A stretch of 64,000 nucleotides of DNA from CAUTUX01 sp963542015 (GCA_963542015.1 CAUTUX010000003.1:31950-95949); one strand, 5' to 3'; shown: positions 9,311 through 18,962, counted from the stretch's first letter. Notes: generated from the letters alone by a model not told the origin. Translations and numbers: made by a program.

Positions 9311-10307
9311 TGTTATCTCCGTGACTATCTTTAAGCAAAGTCAGTTTAGCATTTATCGGTAAATTAGTAAACAAACCGCATTCTATTTCATTCTTGACAT
9401 TAGTTGATGAAACATCTTTATACTTATCTATTTTGATGTACTCTGTTTTAATTCCATACTGAGCGTTAAACTCAGATATCTTATCTTCATATGCCAAATC
9501 GTCATCATTTCTAATGCCTCTTATGAACCGTGTTATACTGTATTTCCGAGCAACTTCATATGCATATTGATCTGAAAAAACAACTTCTACTCTTTTATAA
9601 TCTTTAAAAGTTTGTTTTAGCATGTCTAATCGGATATCTTTTGCAAATTTATATTTTTTATCAACATTAATAAGCATTGCAACTAATACTTCCTCATATT
9701 TTTCTAATGCTTTTTCAACAACTGCAACATGTCCAACTGTGACGGGATCAAAACTGCCAGCGAACATGACAACATCTCGTTTATATATAAAATCTACTTT
9801 CACGGCACCCATTTGTCTCTTATCAACTCTATAGCCATTATTTAAAAATGCATAATCAACATCTGCAGAATGTTCATGAATGATAACTCCACCATAATTC
9901 AACAAATCTTTATTATATATATATTTAATAGTTTCTATACCAAGTTCCGATTTATACGGTGGATCAACAAAAAATATATCAGCTTTTTCAGATCTACGGT
10001 TTAAAAATGATATTGCATCATTTTTATGTACTTTTATATTGCCATCTATTTTATTCAGGTTGCTTTTAATTAACTCTATTGAGTTAGAAGAGTTATCTAT
10101 CAAGTGAACTTCATTAGCACCTCTCGATAAACACTCTACACCTAATGCCCCCGTTCCTGCGAACAAATCAATAACTGTGCTCCCTGGAACTTTAAACTGG
10201 ATTATATTAAAAATAGTCTCTTTTATACGATCTGTAGTAGGTCTTATATCGTTACCTTTAAAATCAAACAATCGTCTTCCCTTATATTTACCAGCGATTA
10301 TTCTCAT
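9297..10307 (-). CDS. rsmD-coaD: RsmD-CoaD fusion: 16S rRNA (guanine966-N2)-methyltransferase / pantetheine-phosphate adenylyltransferase
   Basis: One 336-residue frame holds two normally separate enzymes. Residues 1-178 are RsmD: MRIIAGKYKGR, RPTTDRIKE, the SAM-binding DLFAGTGALG and catalytic DPPY (115-118). Residues 181-330 are CoaD: FAGSFDPVTVGH with the nucleotidyltransferase TxGH motif (190-193), RGIRNDDDLAYE (263-274) and SSTNVK (300-305). CoaD makes dephospho-CoA from phosphopantetheine and ATP. An internal ATG at residue 181 has a weak GAGAT upstream, so separate CoaD might also be made. The genes overlap 4 nt with the cyclo-ligase upstream. Confidence 0.92.
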   Translation of the reverse strand: MRIIAGKYKGRRLFDFKGNDIRPTTDRIKETIFNIIQFKVPGSTVIDLFAGTGALGVECLSRGANEVHLIDNSSNSIELIKSNLNKIDGNIKVHKNDAISFLNRRSEKADIFFVDPPYKSELGIETIKYIYNKDLLNYGGVIIHEHSADVDYAFLNNGYRVDKRQMGAVKVDFIYKRDVVMFAGSFDPVTVGHVAVVEKALEKYEEVLVAMLINVDKKYKFAKDIRLDMLKQTFKDYKRVEVVFSDQYAYEVARKYSITRFIRGIRNDDDLAYEDKISEFNAQYGIKTEYIKIDKYKDVSSTNVKNEIECGLFTNLPINAKLTLLKDSHGDNNGNI

Positions 10308-10885
10308 ATCTTCTTTTTAGCCTCATATATATTCTTATCTGTGACTACATAATCCATTTGAACATCAAACCTATCATGTATAACCTTATCAAATTTTTGT
10401 TCTTCGAAGGCAAGACCTATCTTTGTGCAGTTTGGATTCTCAGCAAAAAACCTATCATAAAATCCTTTCCCATGTCCTAGACGATTCATATTTTCATCAA
10501 ATCCAAGTAACGGCACGAGAACTACTGCATCCTCAAATATTGCTATCTTTGCATCATCAAACTTTGGCTCATATATACCATATTTGTTTTGAGTGAGCGT
10601 TTCCTTCCCAAAATATTTTATTGCATACATTTTATCGCCATAAATACATGGGACTGCGATTTTAATATGACTTTCTTCTGCATGATCTATTATTGCTTCT
10701 GTGGACACTTCATCTGCAGTTGATATGTAACAGAAAAGTAACTTGTCATTTTTAATAAGACCACAATCTAAAATACTTAGAAAAACCTTGCGTGACTTGT
10801 TTGCCTTCTCTTCTGAAGTAAGGACAGCGATTTTTTGTTTAGCTTCTTTCCTTTGTTCTTTTTTACTTAGTTCATTTACACTCAT
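10304..10885 (-). CDS. 5-formyltetrahydrofolate cyclo-ligase
   Basis: Converts 5-formyl-THF to 5,10-methenyl-THF with ATP, returning an inactive folate to the one-carbon pool. The 193-residue protein shows the family motif LGHGKGFYDRFF (about residues 137-148), YISTADEVST and a C-terminal DYVVTDKNIYE. It overlaps the ACT-protein gene upstream by 14 nt and the rsmD-coaD fusion downstream by 4 nt. The link with fhs and folC elsewhere in the window fits an active folate cycle. Confidence 0.93.
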   Translation of the reverse strand: MSVNELSKKEQRKEAKQKIAVLTSEEKANKSRKVFLSILDCGLIKNDKLLFCYISTADEVSTEAIIDHAEESHIKIAVPCIYGDKMYAIKYFGKETLTQNKYGIYEPKFDDAKIAIFEDAVVLVPLLGFDENMNRLGHGKGFYDRFFAENPNCTKIGLAFEEQKFDKVIHDRFDVQMDYVVTDKNIYEAKKKI

Positions 10886-11264
10886 TTAATACCTTTAAGG
10901 CTAGATCTACATCTTTTGTTCTAAATAAAATTTGTCCTTTCCCAGTCTTCAAAGTATGTGAGTATATATAATCTATTTGTATTCCTTTTGATGAAAGCAT
11001 GTCTAAAAATTTCTTTAATGAACCTGGTTTATCTTCAACTTCAAGTGCAATTAACTGTGTGCTTTTTGCCGTATATCCATTCTGATTTAATATTGTAAGC
11101 GCTTCATCATTTTTATCAGTTATTATCTTTACAATACCAAAATCACTGTTTTCTGAAATATTGAGAGATTCTATGTTTATCTTATTTTCAGCCAATAAAG
11201 AAATTAGCTTATCTAGCGCCCCTACTTTATTATCAAGAAATACTGCTATTTGCTCTACTAACAT
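10872..11264 (-). CDS. Tandem ACT-domain protein (PaaK-associated)
   Basis: 130 residues made of two ACT repeats (about 1-68 and 69-130); each starts with a beta strand and a DNKVGALDKL- or DKPGSLKKFL-type ligand loop. Small tandem-ACT proteins of this type commonly sit beside phenylacetate-CoA ligase and indolepyruvate oxidoreductase genes, as here (PaaK ends 8 nt upstream). A role as an amino acid sensor for the pathway is inferred; no catalytic domain is present. Confidence 0.85.
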   Translation of the reverse strand: MLVEQIAVFLDNKVGALDKLISLLAENKINIESLNISENSDFGIVKIITDKNDEALTILNQNGYTAKSTQLIALEVEDKPGSLKKFLDMLSSKGIQIDYIYSHTLKTGKGQILFRTKDVDLALKVLNECK

Positions 11265-11272
11265 TCCTGCTC

Positions 11273-12556
11273 CTAAATTGTTCTGTTATCGACAATTCTC
11301 TGCGTTTTAGAATCTGATAGCTGTATTGATCCTGGTGCCTTTAAAACTATTTTTGCACCAACGCCCAAATTGCCTATCATCTGATTCTCTATATTTTTTC
11401 TTATTTTATCGAGGTCTGATATCGTATCTGAAAAATATTCTTTCTTAAGTTCAACCTGTATTTCCATTGTATCCAAATTTGATACTCTATCCAATACTAT
11501 TAAATATTTACCTGCTTCAATTTCATTTATATTAAACAGCACACTTTCTATCTGCGATGGGAATACATTAACTCCACGGATGATAAGCATATCGTCAGAC
11601 CTACCTGTAATCCTCCTCATGTGAGTACATTCATGTCCAGACTTACATTTCTTATGCTCAAGAACTGTTATGTCTCGTGTCCTGTATCTTATTAATGGCA
11701 TCCCTTCTTTTTGTAAAGTTGTGAAAACCAACTCTCCCTCTTCTCCGTCTGGCAATGCTTCTAATGTATCTGTATCAACAACTTCTGGATAAAAAATATC
11801 ATCCCATACATGTAACATATCGCAACACTTACATGATATTGCAACTCCTGGACCACTAATCTCAGATAAGCCATAAATATCAAAAGCCTGTATGCCAAAC
11901 TTTTGTTCAATGTCTTTTTTCATATTTAACGACCATGGCTCAGCTCCAAAAATCCCAAGACGCAAATTGAAATCTTTCACATCCATTCCAGCCTTTTTAA
12001 TTGCTTCATAAAGTACTAAAGCATATGAAGGGGTACATACAAGCACTGTTGCCTTAAAATCTTTCAATAATTGTATCTGTCTTATCGTATTTCCAGCAGC
12101 TGCGGGAACAACCGTACAGCCAAGCTTTTCAGCTCCATAATGTAACCCAAGGCCTCCTGTAAAAAGTCCATATCCAAATGCGATGTGTAAAACATCATCT
12201 TTTGTGACTCCAGCTTTTTCAAGACATCTCTTAACCGCTTCTGCCCACATGTCCAAGTCGTTTTTTGTATATCCTGCGACTGTAAGCTTTCCTGTCGTTC
12301 CACTGGATGCATGTAACCGAACGATATCTTTCATTGGTACTGCAAATGTGCCAAAAGGATAATTGTCACGCAAGTCTTGCTTTGTTGTAAATGGTAATTT
12401 TGTAATATCATCTATTGACTTGATGTCGCTTGGTTTAACTTTAGCATCTTGCATTTTCTTTTTATAATATGGAACATTCTCATACACTCTTTTTACAAGT
12501 GCTATGAGATTTTTACTTTGTTCCTTTTTAATTTCTTTTCTTGTTTTTTCACTCAT
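11273..12556 (-). CDS. paaK: Phenylacetate-CoA ligase family protein
   Basis: AMP-forming enzyme that activates phenylacetate or a similar aryl acid to its CoA thioester. Motifs include LHASSGTTGKLTVAGY (P-loop-like AMP-binding), YGLSEISGPGV and the hinge-region ITGRSDDMLIIRGVNVFPSQ. The frame opens at a TTG at 12568, but the ATG at 12556 (MSEKTRKEIK) is preferred, with a GGAT 6 nt upstream; this gives 427 residues, typical of PaaK. The start lies inside the iorB 3' end (8-nt overlap). Context suggests it handles aryl acids or aryl-acetyl-CoA from the neighbouring oxidoreductase. Confidence 0.9.
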   Translation of the reverse strand: MSEKTRKEIKKEQSKNLIALVKRVYENVPYYKKKMQDAKVKPSDIKSIDDITKLPFTTKQDLRDNYPFGTFAVPMKDIVRLHASSGTTGKLTVAGYTKNDLDMWAEAVKRCLEKAGVTKDDVLHIAFGYGLFTGGLGLHYGAEKLGCTVVPAAAGNTIRQIQLLKDFKATVLVCTPSYALVLYEAIKKAGMDVKDFNLRLGIFGAEPWSLNMKKDIEQKFGIQAFDIYGLSEISGPGVAISCKCCDMLHVWDDIFYPEVVDTDTLEALPDGEEGELVFTTLQKEGMPLIRYRTRDITVLEHKKCKSGHECTHMRRITGRSDDMLIIRGVNVFPSQIESVLFNINEIEAGKYLIVLDRVSNLDTMEIQVELKKEYFSDTISDLDKIRKNIENQMIGNLGVGAKIVLKAPGSIQLSDSKTQRIVDNRTI

Positions 12557-13121
12557 GGTTATATCCAATCTCTAACGCTTTAATATTTAAATCAAGAAAC
12601 TTTTCTTTTACAGTAGCTTGTAAAGCTTGTTTAGCAATGTTGATATCTATGCCAAGTCTTTTAATTAATGCCCCTATCATTATTACATTAACTGTCTTTA
12701 TATTTCCCAATTCCTCAGCTTTTGAAACGGCATCTAAAAACACTGCATTTTTTATTCTCTTTTTAATATTCTCAATAATGTCTTGAGGATATTCTCTTGC
12801 TCCTGTTATTACTGGCATTGGGGCAATCTTCTGAGTGTTTACAACCGCACACCCGTCATCCTTTAAATAATCTAGATATCTTAATGCTTCTAACTGTTCA
12901 AATGCTAAAAGTATATCTGCTTCTTTGAGACCTATTATAGGAGTATTTACTTTATCGGCAATTTTGACATGTGTAACTACACTACCTCCTCTTTGAGCCA
13001 TTCCATGAACTTCGCTAAGTTTACAATCCTTATCCATTATCGTTGCAATTTGTCCGAGTATTCTCGATGCCAATAAAGTTCCTTGACCACCAACTCCAAC
13101 TATTAAAATATTTATATCCAT
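12549..13121 (-). CDS. iorB: Indolepyruvate ferredoxin oxidoreductase, beta subunit
   Basis: Gamma-type subunit of the 2-oxoacid oxidoreductase family (190 residues). The N-terminal VGVGGQGTLLASRILG and the EVHGMAQRGGSVVTHVKI motif are diagnostic. With IorA it oxidatively decarboxylates aryl pyruvates to aryl-acetyl-CoA, reducing ferredoxin. It starts 3 nt after iorA and overlaps paaK, so the subunits are co-translated. Confidence 0.93.
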   Translation of the reverse strand: MDINILIVGVGGQGTLLASRILGQIATIMDKDCKLSEVHGMAQRGGSVVTHVKIADKVNTPIIGLKEADILLAFEQLEALRYLDYLKDDGCAVVNTQKIAPMPVITGAREYPQDIIENIKKRIKNAVFLDAVSKAEELGNIKTVNVIMIGALIKRLGIDINIAKQALQATVKEKFLDLNIKALEIGYNHE

Positions 13122-13124
13122 ATG

Positions 13125-14840
13125 CTATTCACACCTCTTTATGCATCCGAATTTACATACTTTATAACATAATGTACATCCAGTACACATTGATCTATCT
13201 ATTACCGCTTTACCATCTACTTTCTGAATCGCAGGACATCCCAATTTTAAACATACTCCACATTTCTTACAGTCATGCACTTCAAATGGCGTATCGTATT
13301 TTTTTAGAATTAATGCACAAGGTCTCTGCATTATAATTACAGACACTCCATCTTTTTGAGTTTCTTCTTTTATACTTCTTTCAACTTCTGCCAAATCATA
13401 TGCGTCAACAACCTGAACTGATTTAACACCCGCTGCCTTACACATATCGTATAAATTCAGTATTTCAGTTTCCTCTCCTTTCAATGTTTTTCCTGTCGCT
13501 GGATGATCTTGATGCCCCGTCATACCTGTCGTTGAATTATCAAGTATTAAAAGTGTAATGTTGCTCTTATTATATACGGCATTAACAAGACCAGTTATTC
13601 CGCTGTGAATGAATGTTGAGTCTCCAATTACCGCAACCGTTTTTTTAGAACTTTCTCTTCCCAACGCCTTCTCAAAACCATGAGCCATACCTATACTTGC
13701 TCCCATGCATAGTACTGTATCAACTGCCGATAATGGTGGTTGAGCTCCGAGGGTATAGCACCCTATATCCGCACAAACTCTCATTTTCAGTTTTGAAAGT
13801 ATATAGAACACTCCTCTGTGTGGACATCCAGCACACATTACTGGGGGTCTATTTGGCAAATCACAAGGATTAGTCTTTAACTTTATATCAAGCAGTTTTT
13901 CTTTAATTGTAGATACTGACAATTCACCCTGAATTGAAAATAAATTTTTACCTTCACATTTAATACCATGTGCTTTAATCTGATCTTCAAAAAATGGTTC
14001 AAGTTCCTCTACAACAACTAGTCTCTTTACTTTCTTTGAAAAATCTTCTATCAATTTAAAAGGCATTGGATATACCAATCCTAGCTTTAAAACTGATGCG
14101 TCTGGCAATGCATCTTTTACATACTGATATACAACTCCAGAACAAACTATTCCCAAATCCTTTGATTTATATTCAACTGTATTTATAGGTAAAGTGTTGC
14201 AATCCTCTGCGAGCCTTTTTTCTCTATCTTCAACAACAAGATGCCTCTTTATGGCTGAAGCTGGCATCATTGTATATTTGGAAATATCTTTTTGATAAGG
14301 CTTAACAGGTACTTCCTCTCTGTCGTGCATCTCAACCATACTTTGTGAGTGTGCTATTCTTGTCGTTTCTCTTAACAGAACTGGCGTGTCATACTTTTCT
14401 GATATTTCAAAAGCCACTTTAACAAAGTCTTTTGCTTCCTGCGATGAGGCAGGCTCCAACATTGGTATATGTGATGATCTTGCATAAAATCTTGAATCTT
14501 GTTCATTCTGTGAAGAATGCATTCCAGGGTCATCTGCAACAAGTATAAGTGCTCCACCATTTACACCTGTATATGCCATTGTGAATAATGGATCTGCTGC
14601 AACATTCAATCCGACATGTTTCATACACGCCATTGTCCTTACGCCCGCATATGATGCTCCAGCTACCACTTCAAGTGCCACTTTCTCATTTGGTGCCCAT
14701 TCTGTATATATCTCAGGGTACTTTGCTGCGTACTCACTTATTTCCGTTGACGGTGTTCCAGGATATGCTGACATAACCTTGCCACCAGCTTCATACATAC
14801 CCCTCGCAACTGCTTCATTTCCAAGCATTATCTTTTTCAT
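13125..14840 (-). CDS. iorA: Indolepyruvate ferredoxin oxidoreductase, alpha subunit
   Basis: 571-residue thiamine-diphosphate subunit. The N-terminal transketolase-pyrimidine-like domain starts MLGNEAVARGMYEAG and contains AYPGTPSTEISEY. The TPP-binding half has CAGCPHRGVFY, IGCYTLGAQPP and GDSTFIHSGITG. The C-terminus carries two 4Fe-4S motifs, CKKCGVCLKLGCP and CTGCTLCYKVCKFGC. It ferments aromatic 2-oxoacids from Tyr, Phe or Trp, giving reduced ferredoxin and a thioester. RBS GAGG is present. Upstream is a second acyl-CoA ligase, 20 nt away. Confidence 0.94.
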   Translation of the reverse strand: MKKIMLGNEAVARGMYEAGGKVMSAYPGTPSTEISEYAAKYPEIYTEWAPNEKVALEVVAGASYAGVRTMACMKHVGLNVAADPLFTMAYTGVNGGALILVADDPGMHSSQNEQDSRFYARSSHIPMLEPASSQEAKDFVKVAFEISEKYDTPVLLRETTRIAHSQSMVEMHDREEVPVKPYQKDISKYTMMPASAIKRHLVVEDREKRLAEDCNTLPINTVEYKSKDLGIVCSGVVYQYVKDALPDASVLKLGLVYPMPFKLIEDFSKKVKRLVVVEELEPFFEDQIKAHGIKCEGKNLFSIQGELSVSTIKEKLLDIKLKTNPCDLPNRPPVMCAGCPHRGVFYILSKLKMRVCADIGCYTLGAQPPLSAVDTVLCMGASIGMAHGFEKALGRESSKKTVAVIGDSTFIHSGITGLVNAVYNKSNITLLILDNSTTGMTGHQDHPATGKTLKGEETEILNLYDMCKAAGVKSVQVVDAYDLAEVERSIKEETQKDGVSVIIMQRPCALILKKYDTPFEVHDCKKCGVCLKLGCPAIQKVDGKAVIDRSMCTGCTLCYKVCKFGCIKRCE

Positions 14841-14860
14841 TATTTCCTCTATATATGTTT

Positions 14861-16483
14861 TTATTTTATCTGTTGTTCAACTACATTGCTTGCACAATAT
14901 TGTTTTCTCAATTTTACTTTCTCAATTTTTCCCGTTGCGTTTCTATCTACTTTTCCAAATATAATTTCTTTCGGTCTCTTGTATCTTGGTAGCTCCTTGC
15001 AAAATTCCTCAACCTCTTCAACTGAAAGAGTATTGTCTTTCCTTTCTATTATGGCTAGTGCAATTTCCCCAAGTCTTGGATGAAATTTTCCTATTACTGC
15101 AGCGTCTTTTATTTTATCATTTTTACGAAGGAAGTCTTCTATCTGTACTGGATAAATATTTTCACCACCTGTTATAATTACATCCTTTTTGCGATCTACA
15201 AGATATATAAATCCATCTTCTGATTTCGCCATGTCTCCAGTGTATAGCCATCCATCTTTTAAAGTTTCATTTGTCGCTTTTACATCTTTGTAGTAACAGA
15301 CCATAACTCCAGAACCCTTTACGCATAGCTCACCAACTTCTCCTTCCTTTACTTCTTTACCTTTTTCATCAACTATCTTAACTTCCCATCCATATCCTGG
15401 AACCCCAATAGCTCCAACATGTTCTATGTTATCTACGCCCAAATGAACACAGCCCGGTCCAATACTTTCTGAAAGACCATAATTCGTATCATACTGATGA
15501 TTAGGAAAAACTTTTTTCCATCTCTTAATAAGTGATGGTGGTACTGGCTGAGCTCCTATATGCATGAGCCTCCATTGTTTTAAATCATACTTTTTAAGAT
15601 CAATTTCTCCACTGTCAATTTGGTCAAGTATATCTTGTGCCCATGGAACTAATAGCCATACGATAGTACATTTTTCCTTTGAAACAGTCTCTACTATTAG
15701 CTTAGGGGATATCCCTTTCAATATAACTGTTGGAGATCCAGATATTAAACTCCCAAACCAGTGCATTTTTGCCCCAGTGTGATAGAACGGAGGAATGCAC
15801 AAAAATTTATCACTATGCGTCTGCCCATGATGTTTTTGTTCTACTTCGGCTGCTGTTGTGAGACTTTTGTGTTTGTGCAAAATTGCTTTTGGAAAACCTG
15901 TGGTTCCACTTGAAAAATATATTGCAGCCTCATCCTCTGGACTCAATTTTATATTTGGATTTTTTGTGTCACATCCTTGTGTAAAGTCATTATATGATTC
16001 TGCAAAGATCGGACAATTCTTACCCACATAAATAAAATCCTTTACTCTGTCTACACTGTCAAAAATATTTTCAAGACGACCAATAAACTGATCTCCAAAA
16101 ATTAACAGATCAACATCTGCTAGTTCTAGACAATATTTTATTTCTTCACTTGAATATCGATAATTAAATGGAACAACCACAGCTCCCGTCTTTAGTATGC
16201 CAAAATAAATTGGTAACCATTCCAAAGAATTGAACATGAGAATAGCAACTTTATTTCCTTTGCCGATTCCGTGTTTTAATAAAGCATTTGCAAATCTATT
16301 AGCTTCATCGTTGAACTGCCCCCATGTAATTTCCCTTCTGCTCGATTGATTGTTCTGTACAACCAATGGGAACTCTTTCCATGTAACATGCATATGCTCT
16401 TCAATCTTTTCACTTATTTCTATTAATGCCACTTCATCTTTCAACTTAACGGCATTGTCTTCTAAATATTTTGTTATTACCAT
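14861..16483 (-). CDS. AMP-forming acyl-CoA synthetase (FadD/aryl-CoA ligase-like)
   Basis: 540-residue adenylate-forming enzyme. The AMP-binding signature IYFSSGTTGFPKAILHKH, NYGLSESIGPG, the YTGDMAKSEDGF motif and the hinge/C-terminal VDRKKDVIITGGENIYP and GKIEKVKLR lysine are all seen. The family activates fatty or aryl acids to CoA esters. Position between iorA and an aconitase-like gene suggests the substrate belongs to the same amino acid fermentation route, but specificity cannot be read from sequence. RBS AGGT precedes the start; the gap to the upstream hydratase is 3 nt. Confidence 0.88.
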   Translation of the reverse strand: MVITKYLEDNAVKLKDEVALIEISEKIEEHMHVTWKEFPLVVQNNQSSRREITWGQFNDEANRFANALLKHGIGKGNKVAILMFNSLEWLPIYFGILKTGAVVVPFNYRYSSEEIKYCLELADVDLLIFGDQFIGRLENIFDSVDRVKDFIYVGKNCPIFAESYNDFTQGCDTKNPNIKLSPEDEAAIYFSSGTTGFPKAILHKHKSLTTAAEVEQKHHGQTHSDKFLCIPPFYHTGAKMHWFGSLISGSPTVILKGISPKLIVETVSKEKCTIVWLLVPWAQDILDQIDSGEIDLKKYDLKQWRLMHIGAQPVPPSLIKRWKKVFPNHQYDTNYGLSESIGPGCVHLGVDNIEHVGAIGVPGYGWEVKIVDEKGKEVKEGEVGELCVKGSGVMVCYYKDVKATNETLKDGWLYTGDMAKSEDGFIYLVDRKKDVIITGGENIYPVQIEDFLRKNDKIKDAAVIGKFHPRLGEIALAIIERKDNTLSVEEVEEFCKELPRYKRPKEIIFGKVDRNATGKIEKVKLRKQYCASNVVEQQIK

Positions 16484-16486
16484 TTT

Positions 16487-18682
16487 TTACCTATTTTGTT
16501 TGTAGTAATTAATTAAACAACCGCTTAAGATTATATCCCTCTCTTCTTTTGTAAGTCTGTCTATTGTTAATTTAATATTTAATTTCTCTTTATTTCTAAA
16601 CAAAACAGCATCTACAATATTGTCGTTATTCTCAATAACCTTACGAATGTTTTTAACAATTATAATATCATTTAAATCAAACTGATCTTCTGTTCTAAAT
16701 GGGATCATTCCCCAGTTTATTACATTTGAACGATATCGCTTTGTGGCATATTCTTTTGCTAAATTGGCTGATGCTGACAAGAATCTCTGACAGCTGGCTG
16801 CCTGTTCTCGAGCACTTCCATCTCCAACTTTTCTTGCATATATTGTGCTACCAATAGAGACATCTTTTTTGTCAAGATGCTCTTTCTCAATAGCCGTTAA
16901 TATATCCATATTTGAACCATCTCTAACTTCTTTAGCCCTTGCCACATATCCTGGATCTTTTCTGGATAATGCAAATTCTGCGAGCTTCAATGGATTACTG
17001 CGGTATGATGATGTTTCACCACTTGGTATAAGTTCATCTGTTGTCGTTACAGGGTCCTTAATAACTGAGACCACCTTTATCGCCAAATTGTCTTTTAATT
17101 CTTCCAGCTTTGGTATATCTGTTATGTTTGGACCGAACACTATTTTTTCTTCTGGTATCGGCTTGCCAAATCCATTGTATATTCTATTTTTATAAATTTC
17201 AGTTTCAAACCTAAATGGCTTGAAATGTTCGTTATACTCCATATTCAATGCAGATGTTAATACTCCTCCGTTAGCAGCTGTTGCGGCTATCGATCTTGCA
17301 TCCATCAATGCGACTGAAGCTATCTGCCCGTCAGTCTTACTTCCTTCTCTTCTTTCAAAATTTCTAGTTGTATGTCTAATAGAAAATCCATTATTGTTTG
17401 GTACATCTCCCGCTCCGAAGCATGGTCCACAAAATGCTGGTTTTATTATTGCTCCAGCTTTTATCAATGCGTCGTATGCTCCATTCTTAATTAGCTGTAA
17501 ATTAACAGGTTGCGAACCTGGATATACCATAAATGAGAAGGCATCACTCCCAATTGTTTTATCTTTTATTATTTCACTTGCAACCATAATGTTGTCATAT
17601 GTACCACCAGCACACCCTGCTATAACTGCTTGTGAAACTTTTACCTTCCCATCAACAATTTTGTCTGTTAATTTAAATTCATGATTTTTAAATCCTAGAA
17701 GCTTATTCCCTTCTTCTTCAACTTTGCTCAAGATCTCTTTAGGATTATCTATTACATCTTGAAGTTTATATGTGTTTGATGGATGGAATGGCATGGCTAT
17801 CATAGGCTCTGCTTTGCCTAAATCAATTTCTATGACCTTGTCATACAGTGCTCCATCTTCTGCCTTTAATTTTACAAATTCATTTTCTCTTCCAAAAACT
17901 TTGAGGTACTCTTTCGTATTTTCATCTGTTTCCCATATCGAACTTAGACATGCGGTTTCTGTAGTCATTACATCAATGCCATTTCTAAATTCCATAGAAA
18001 GATGTTTAATTCCATCGCCAACAAATTCAAGAACTGCATTTTTAACAAATGCATTTTTAAAAACTTCTCCGATTAATAGCAATGCAATATCTTGCGGACC
18101 AACTCCCATTCTAACTTTACCTGTGAGTTTAACTGCAATTACATTCGGATATGCAATGTCATATGTTCTATTTAAAATTTGTTTAACTAATTCAGGACCA
18201 CCTTCGCCTATTGCCATTGTTCCGATAGCACCATATCTAGTATGACTGTCACTACCCAAAATCATTTTGCCAGGTGCTGCAAAATTTTCACGCATATATG
18301 TATGAATTACTGCCTGGTTTGCAGGAACATATATTCCGCCATATTTTTTAGCACATGAAAGACCAAATAAGTGATCGTCCTCATTTATTGTTCCACCTAC
18401 ACAACATAATGAATTATGACAGTTTGTTAAGACATAAGGTACAGGAAATTTCTCAAGTCCGCTTGCTCTTGCAGATTGGATAATACCGACGTACGTAATA
18501 TCATGAGATGCCAATGCATCAAACTTAATTTTAAGTTCTTCAATATTTTCACTTTTATTGTGTTTTTCAAGAATTTTGTAAGCAATCGTCTTTTCTTTAG
18601 AAGGCAAACCTTTAAAGGAATTTGGATCTAGAAATTCACCTTTATAATATACTCTTTTTTCATCTAATAATTTAATTGACAT
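16487..18682 (-). CDS. Aconitase-family hydratase (YbhJ-like)
   Basis: 731 residues with the aconitase architecture: an N-terminal three-domain part with GSDSHTRYGAIGTMAIGEGG, cluster-ligand cysteines in GCAGG and FCGPCFGAGD, and a C-terminal swivel domain with GSTIYARKVGDGSAREQ. It resembles the YbhJ subgroup more than AcnA, AcnB or isopropylmalate isomerase, so citrate may not be the substrate. The frame extends upstream to a TTG, but that TTG is part of the -35 box; the real start is the ATG at 18682. There is no Shine-Dalgarno site and the start is 7 nt from a perfect -10, so the mRNA is probably leaderless. Confidence 0.87.
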   Translation of the reverse strand: MSIKLLDEKRVYYKGEFLDPNSFKGLPSKEKTIAYKILEKHNKSENIEELKIKFDALASHDITYVGIIQSARASGLEKFPVPYVLTNCHNSLCCVGGTINEDDHLFGLSCAKKYGGIYVPANQAVIHTYMRENFAAPGKMILGSDSHTRYGAIGTMAIGEGGPELVKQILNRTYDIAYPNVIAVKLTGKVRMGVGPQDIALLLIGEVFKNAFVKNAVLEFVGDGIKHLSMEFRNGIDVMTTETACLSSIWETDENTKEYLKVFGRENEFVKLKAEDGALYDKVIEIDLGKAEPMIAMPFHPSNTYKLQDVIDNPKEILSKVEEEGNKLLGFKNHEFKLTDKIVDGKVKVSQAVIAGCAGGTYDNIMVASEIIKDKTIGSDAFSFMVYPGSQPVNLQLIKNGAYDALIKAGAIIKPAFCGPCFGAGDVPNNNGFSIRHTTRNFERREGSKTDGQIASVALMDARSIAATAANGGVLTSALNMEYNEHFKPFRFETEIYKNRIYNGFGKPIPEEKIVFGPNITDIPKLEELKDNLAIKVVSVIKDPVTTTDELIPSGETSSYRSNPLKLAEFALSRKDPGYVARAKEVRDGSNMDILTAIEKEHLDKKDVSIGSTIYARKVGDGSAREQAASCQRFLSASANLAKEYATKRYRSNVINWGMIPFRTEDQFDLNDIIIVKNIRKVIENNDNIVDAVLFRNKEKLNIKLTIDRLTKEERDIILSGCLINYYKQNR

Positions 18683-18689
18683 ATATATT

Positions 18690-18718
18690 ATTATATATAA
18701 GAGTATTTTTAATGTCAA
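18690..18718 (-). promoter_or_regulatory. Perfect consensus sigma-A promoter for a leaderless aconitase-ior-paaK operon
   Basis: On the minus strand TTGACA (18718-18713) and TATAAT (18695-18690) are separated by exactly 17 nt. The ATG of the hydratase begins 7 nt after the -10 box, so the expected transcription start coincides with the start codon. A 10-bp inverted repeat immediately upstream may be an operator. Confidence 0.8.
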
Positions 18719-18723
18719 AATTG

Positions 18724-18754
18724 AGCTATCTAATTTTAACGGATTAGAATAGCT
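18724..18754. repeat. Inverted repeat beside the -35 box
   Basis: AGCTATCTAA (18724-18733) pairs with TTAGAATAGCT (18744-18754), leaving one bulged A. It lies 5 nt upstream of the -35 box of the hydratase promoter, a usual place for an operator. Which regulator binds is unknown. Confidence 0.4.
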
Positions 18755-18962
18755 AAAACATCAAAAACAGCCTCTAAAACTGGTTATTCAATAACTTTTA
18801 TTACTTGATGTGATTATTTAGGCAAATTACAAATAGGACAACCATGACAACATACTGGTTAATTTTATTTCCGAAAAACTATTTACACAAAATTCCATAC
18901 ATAACAACTAAAACCTTATTAGCCAATAACTAATTGTCGTTTTTTTAAATTTTATATTGACA

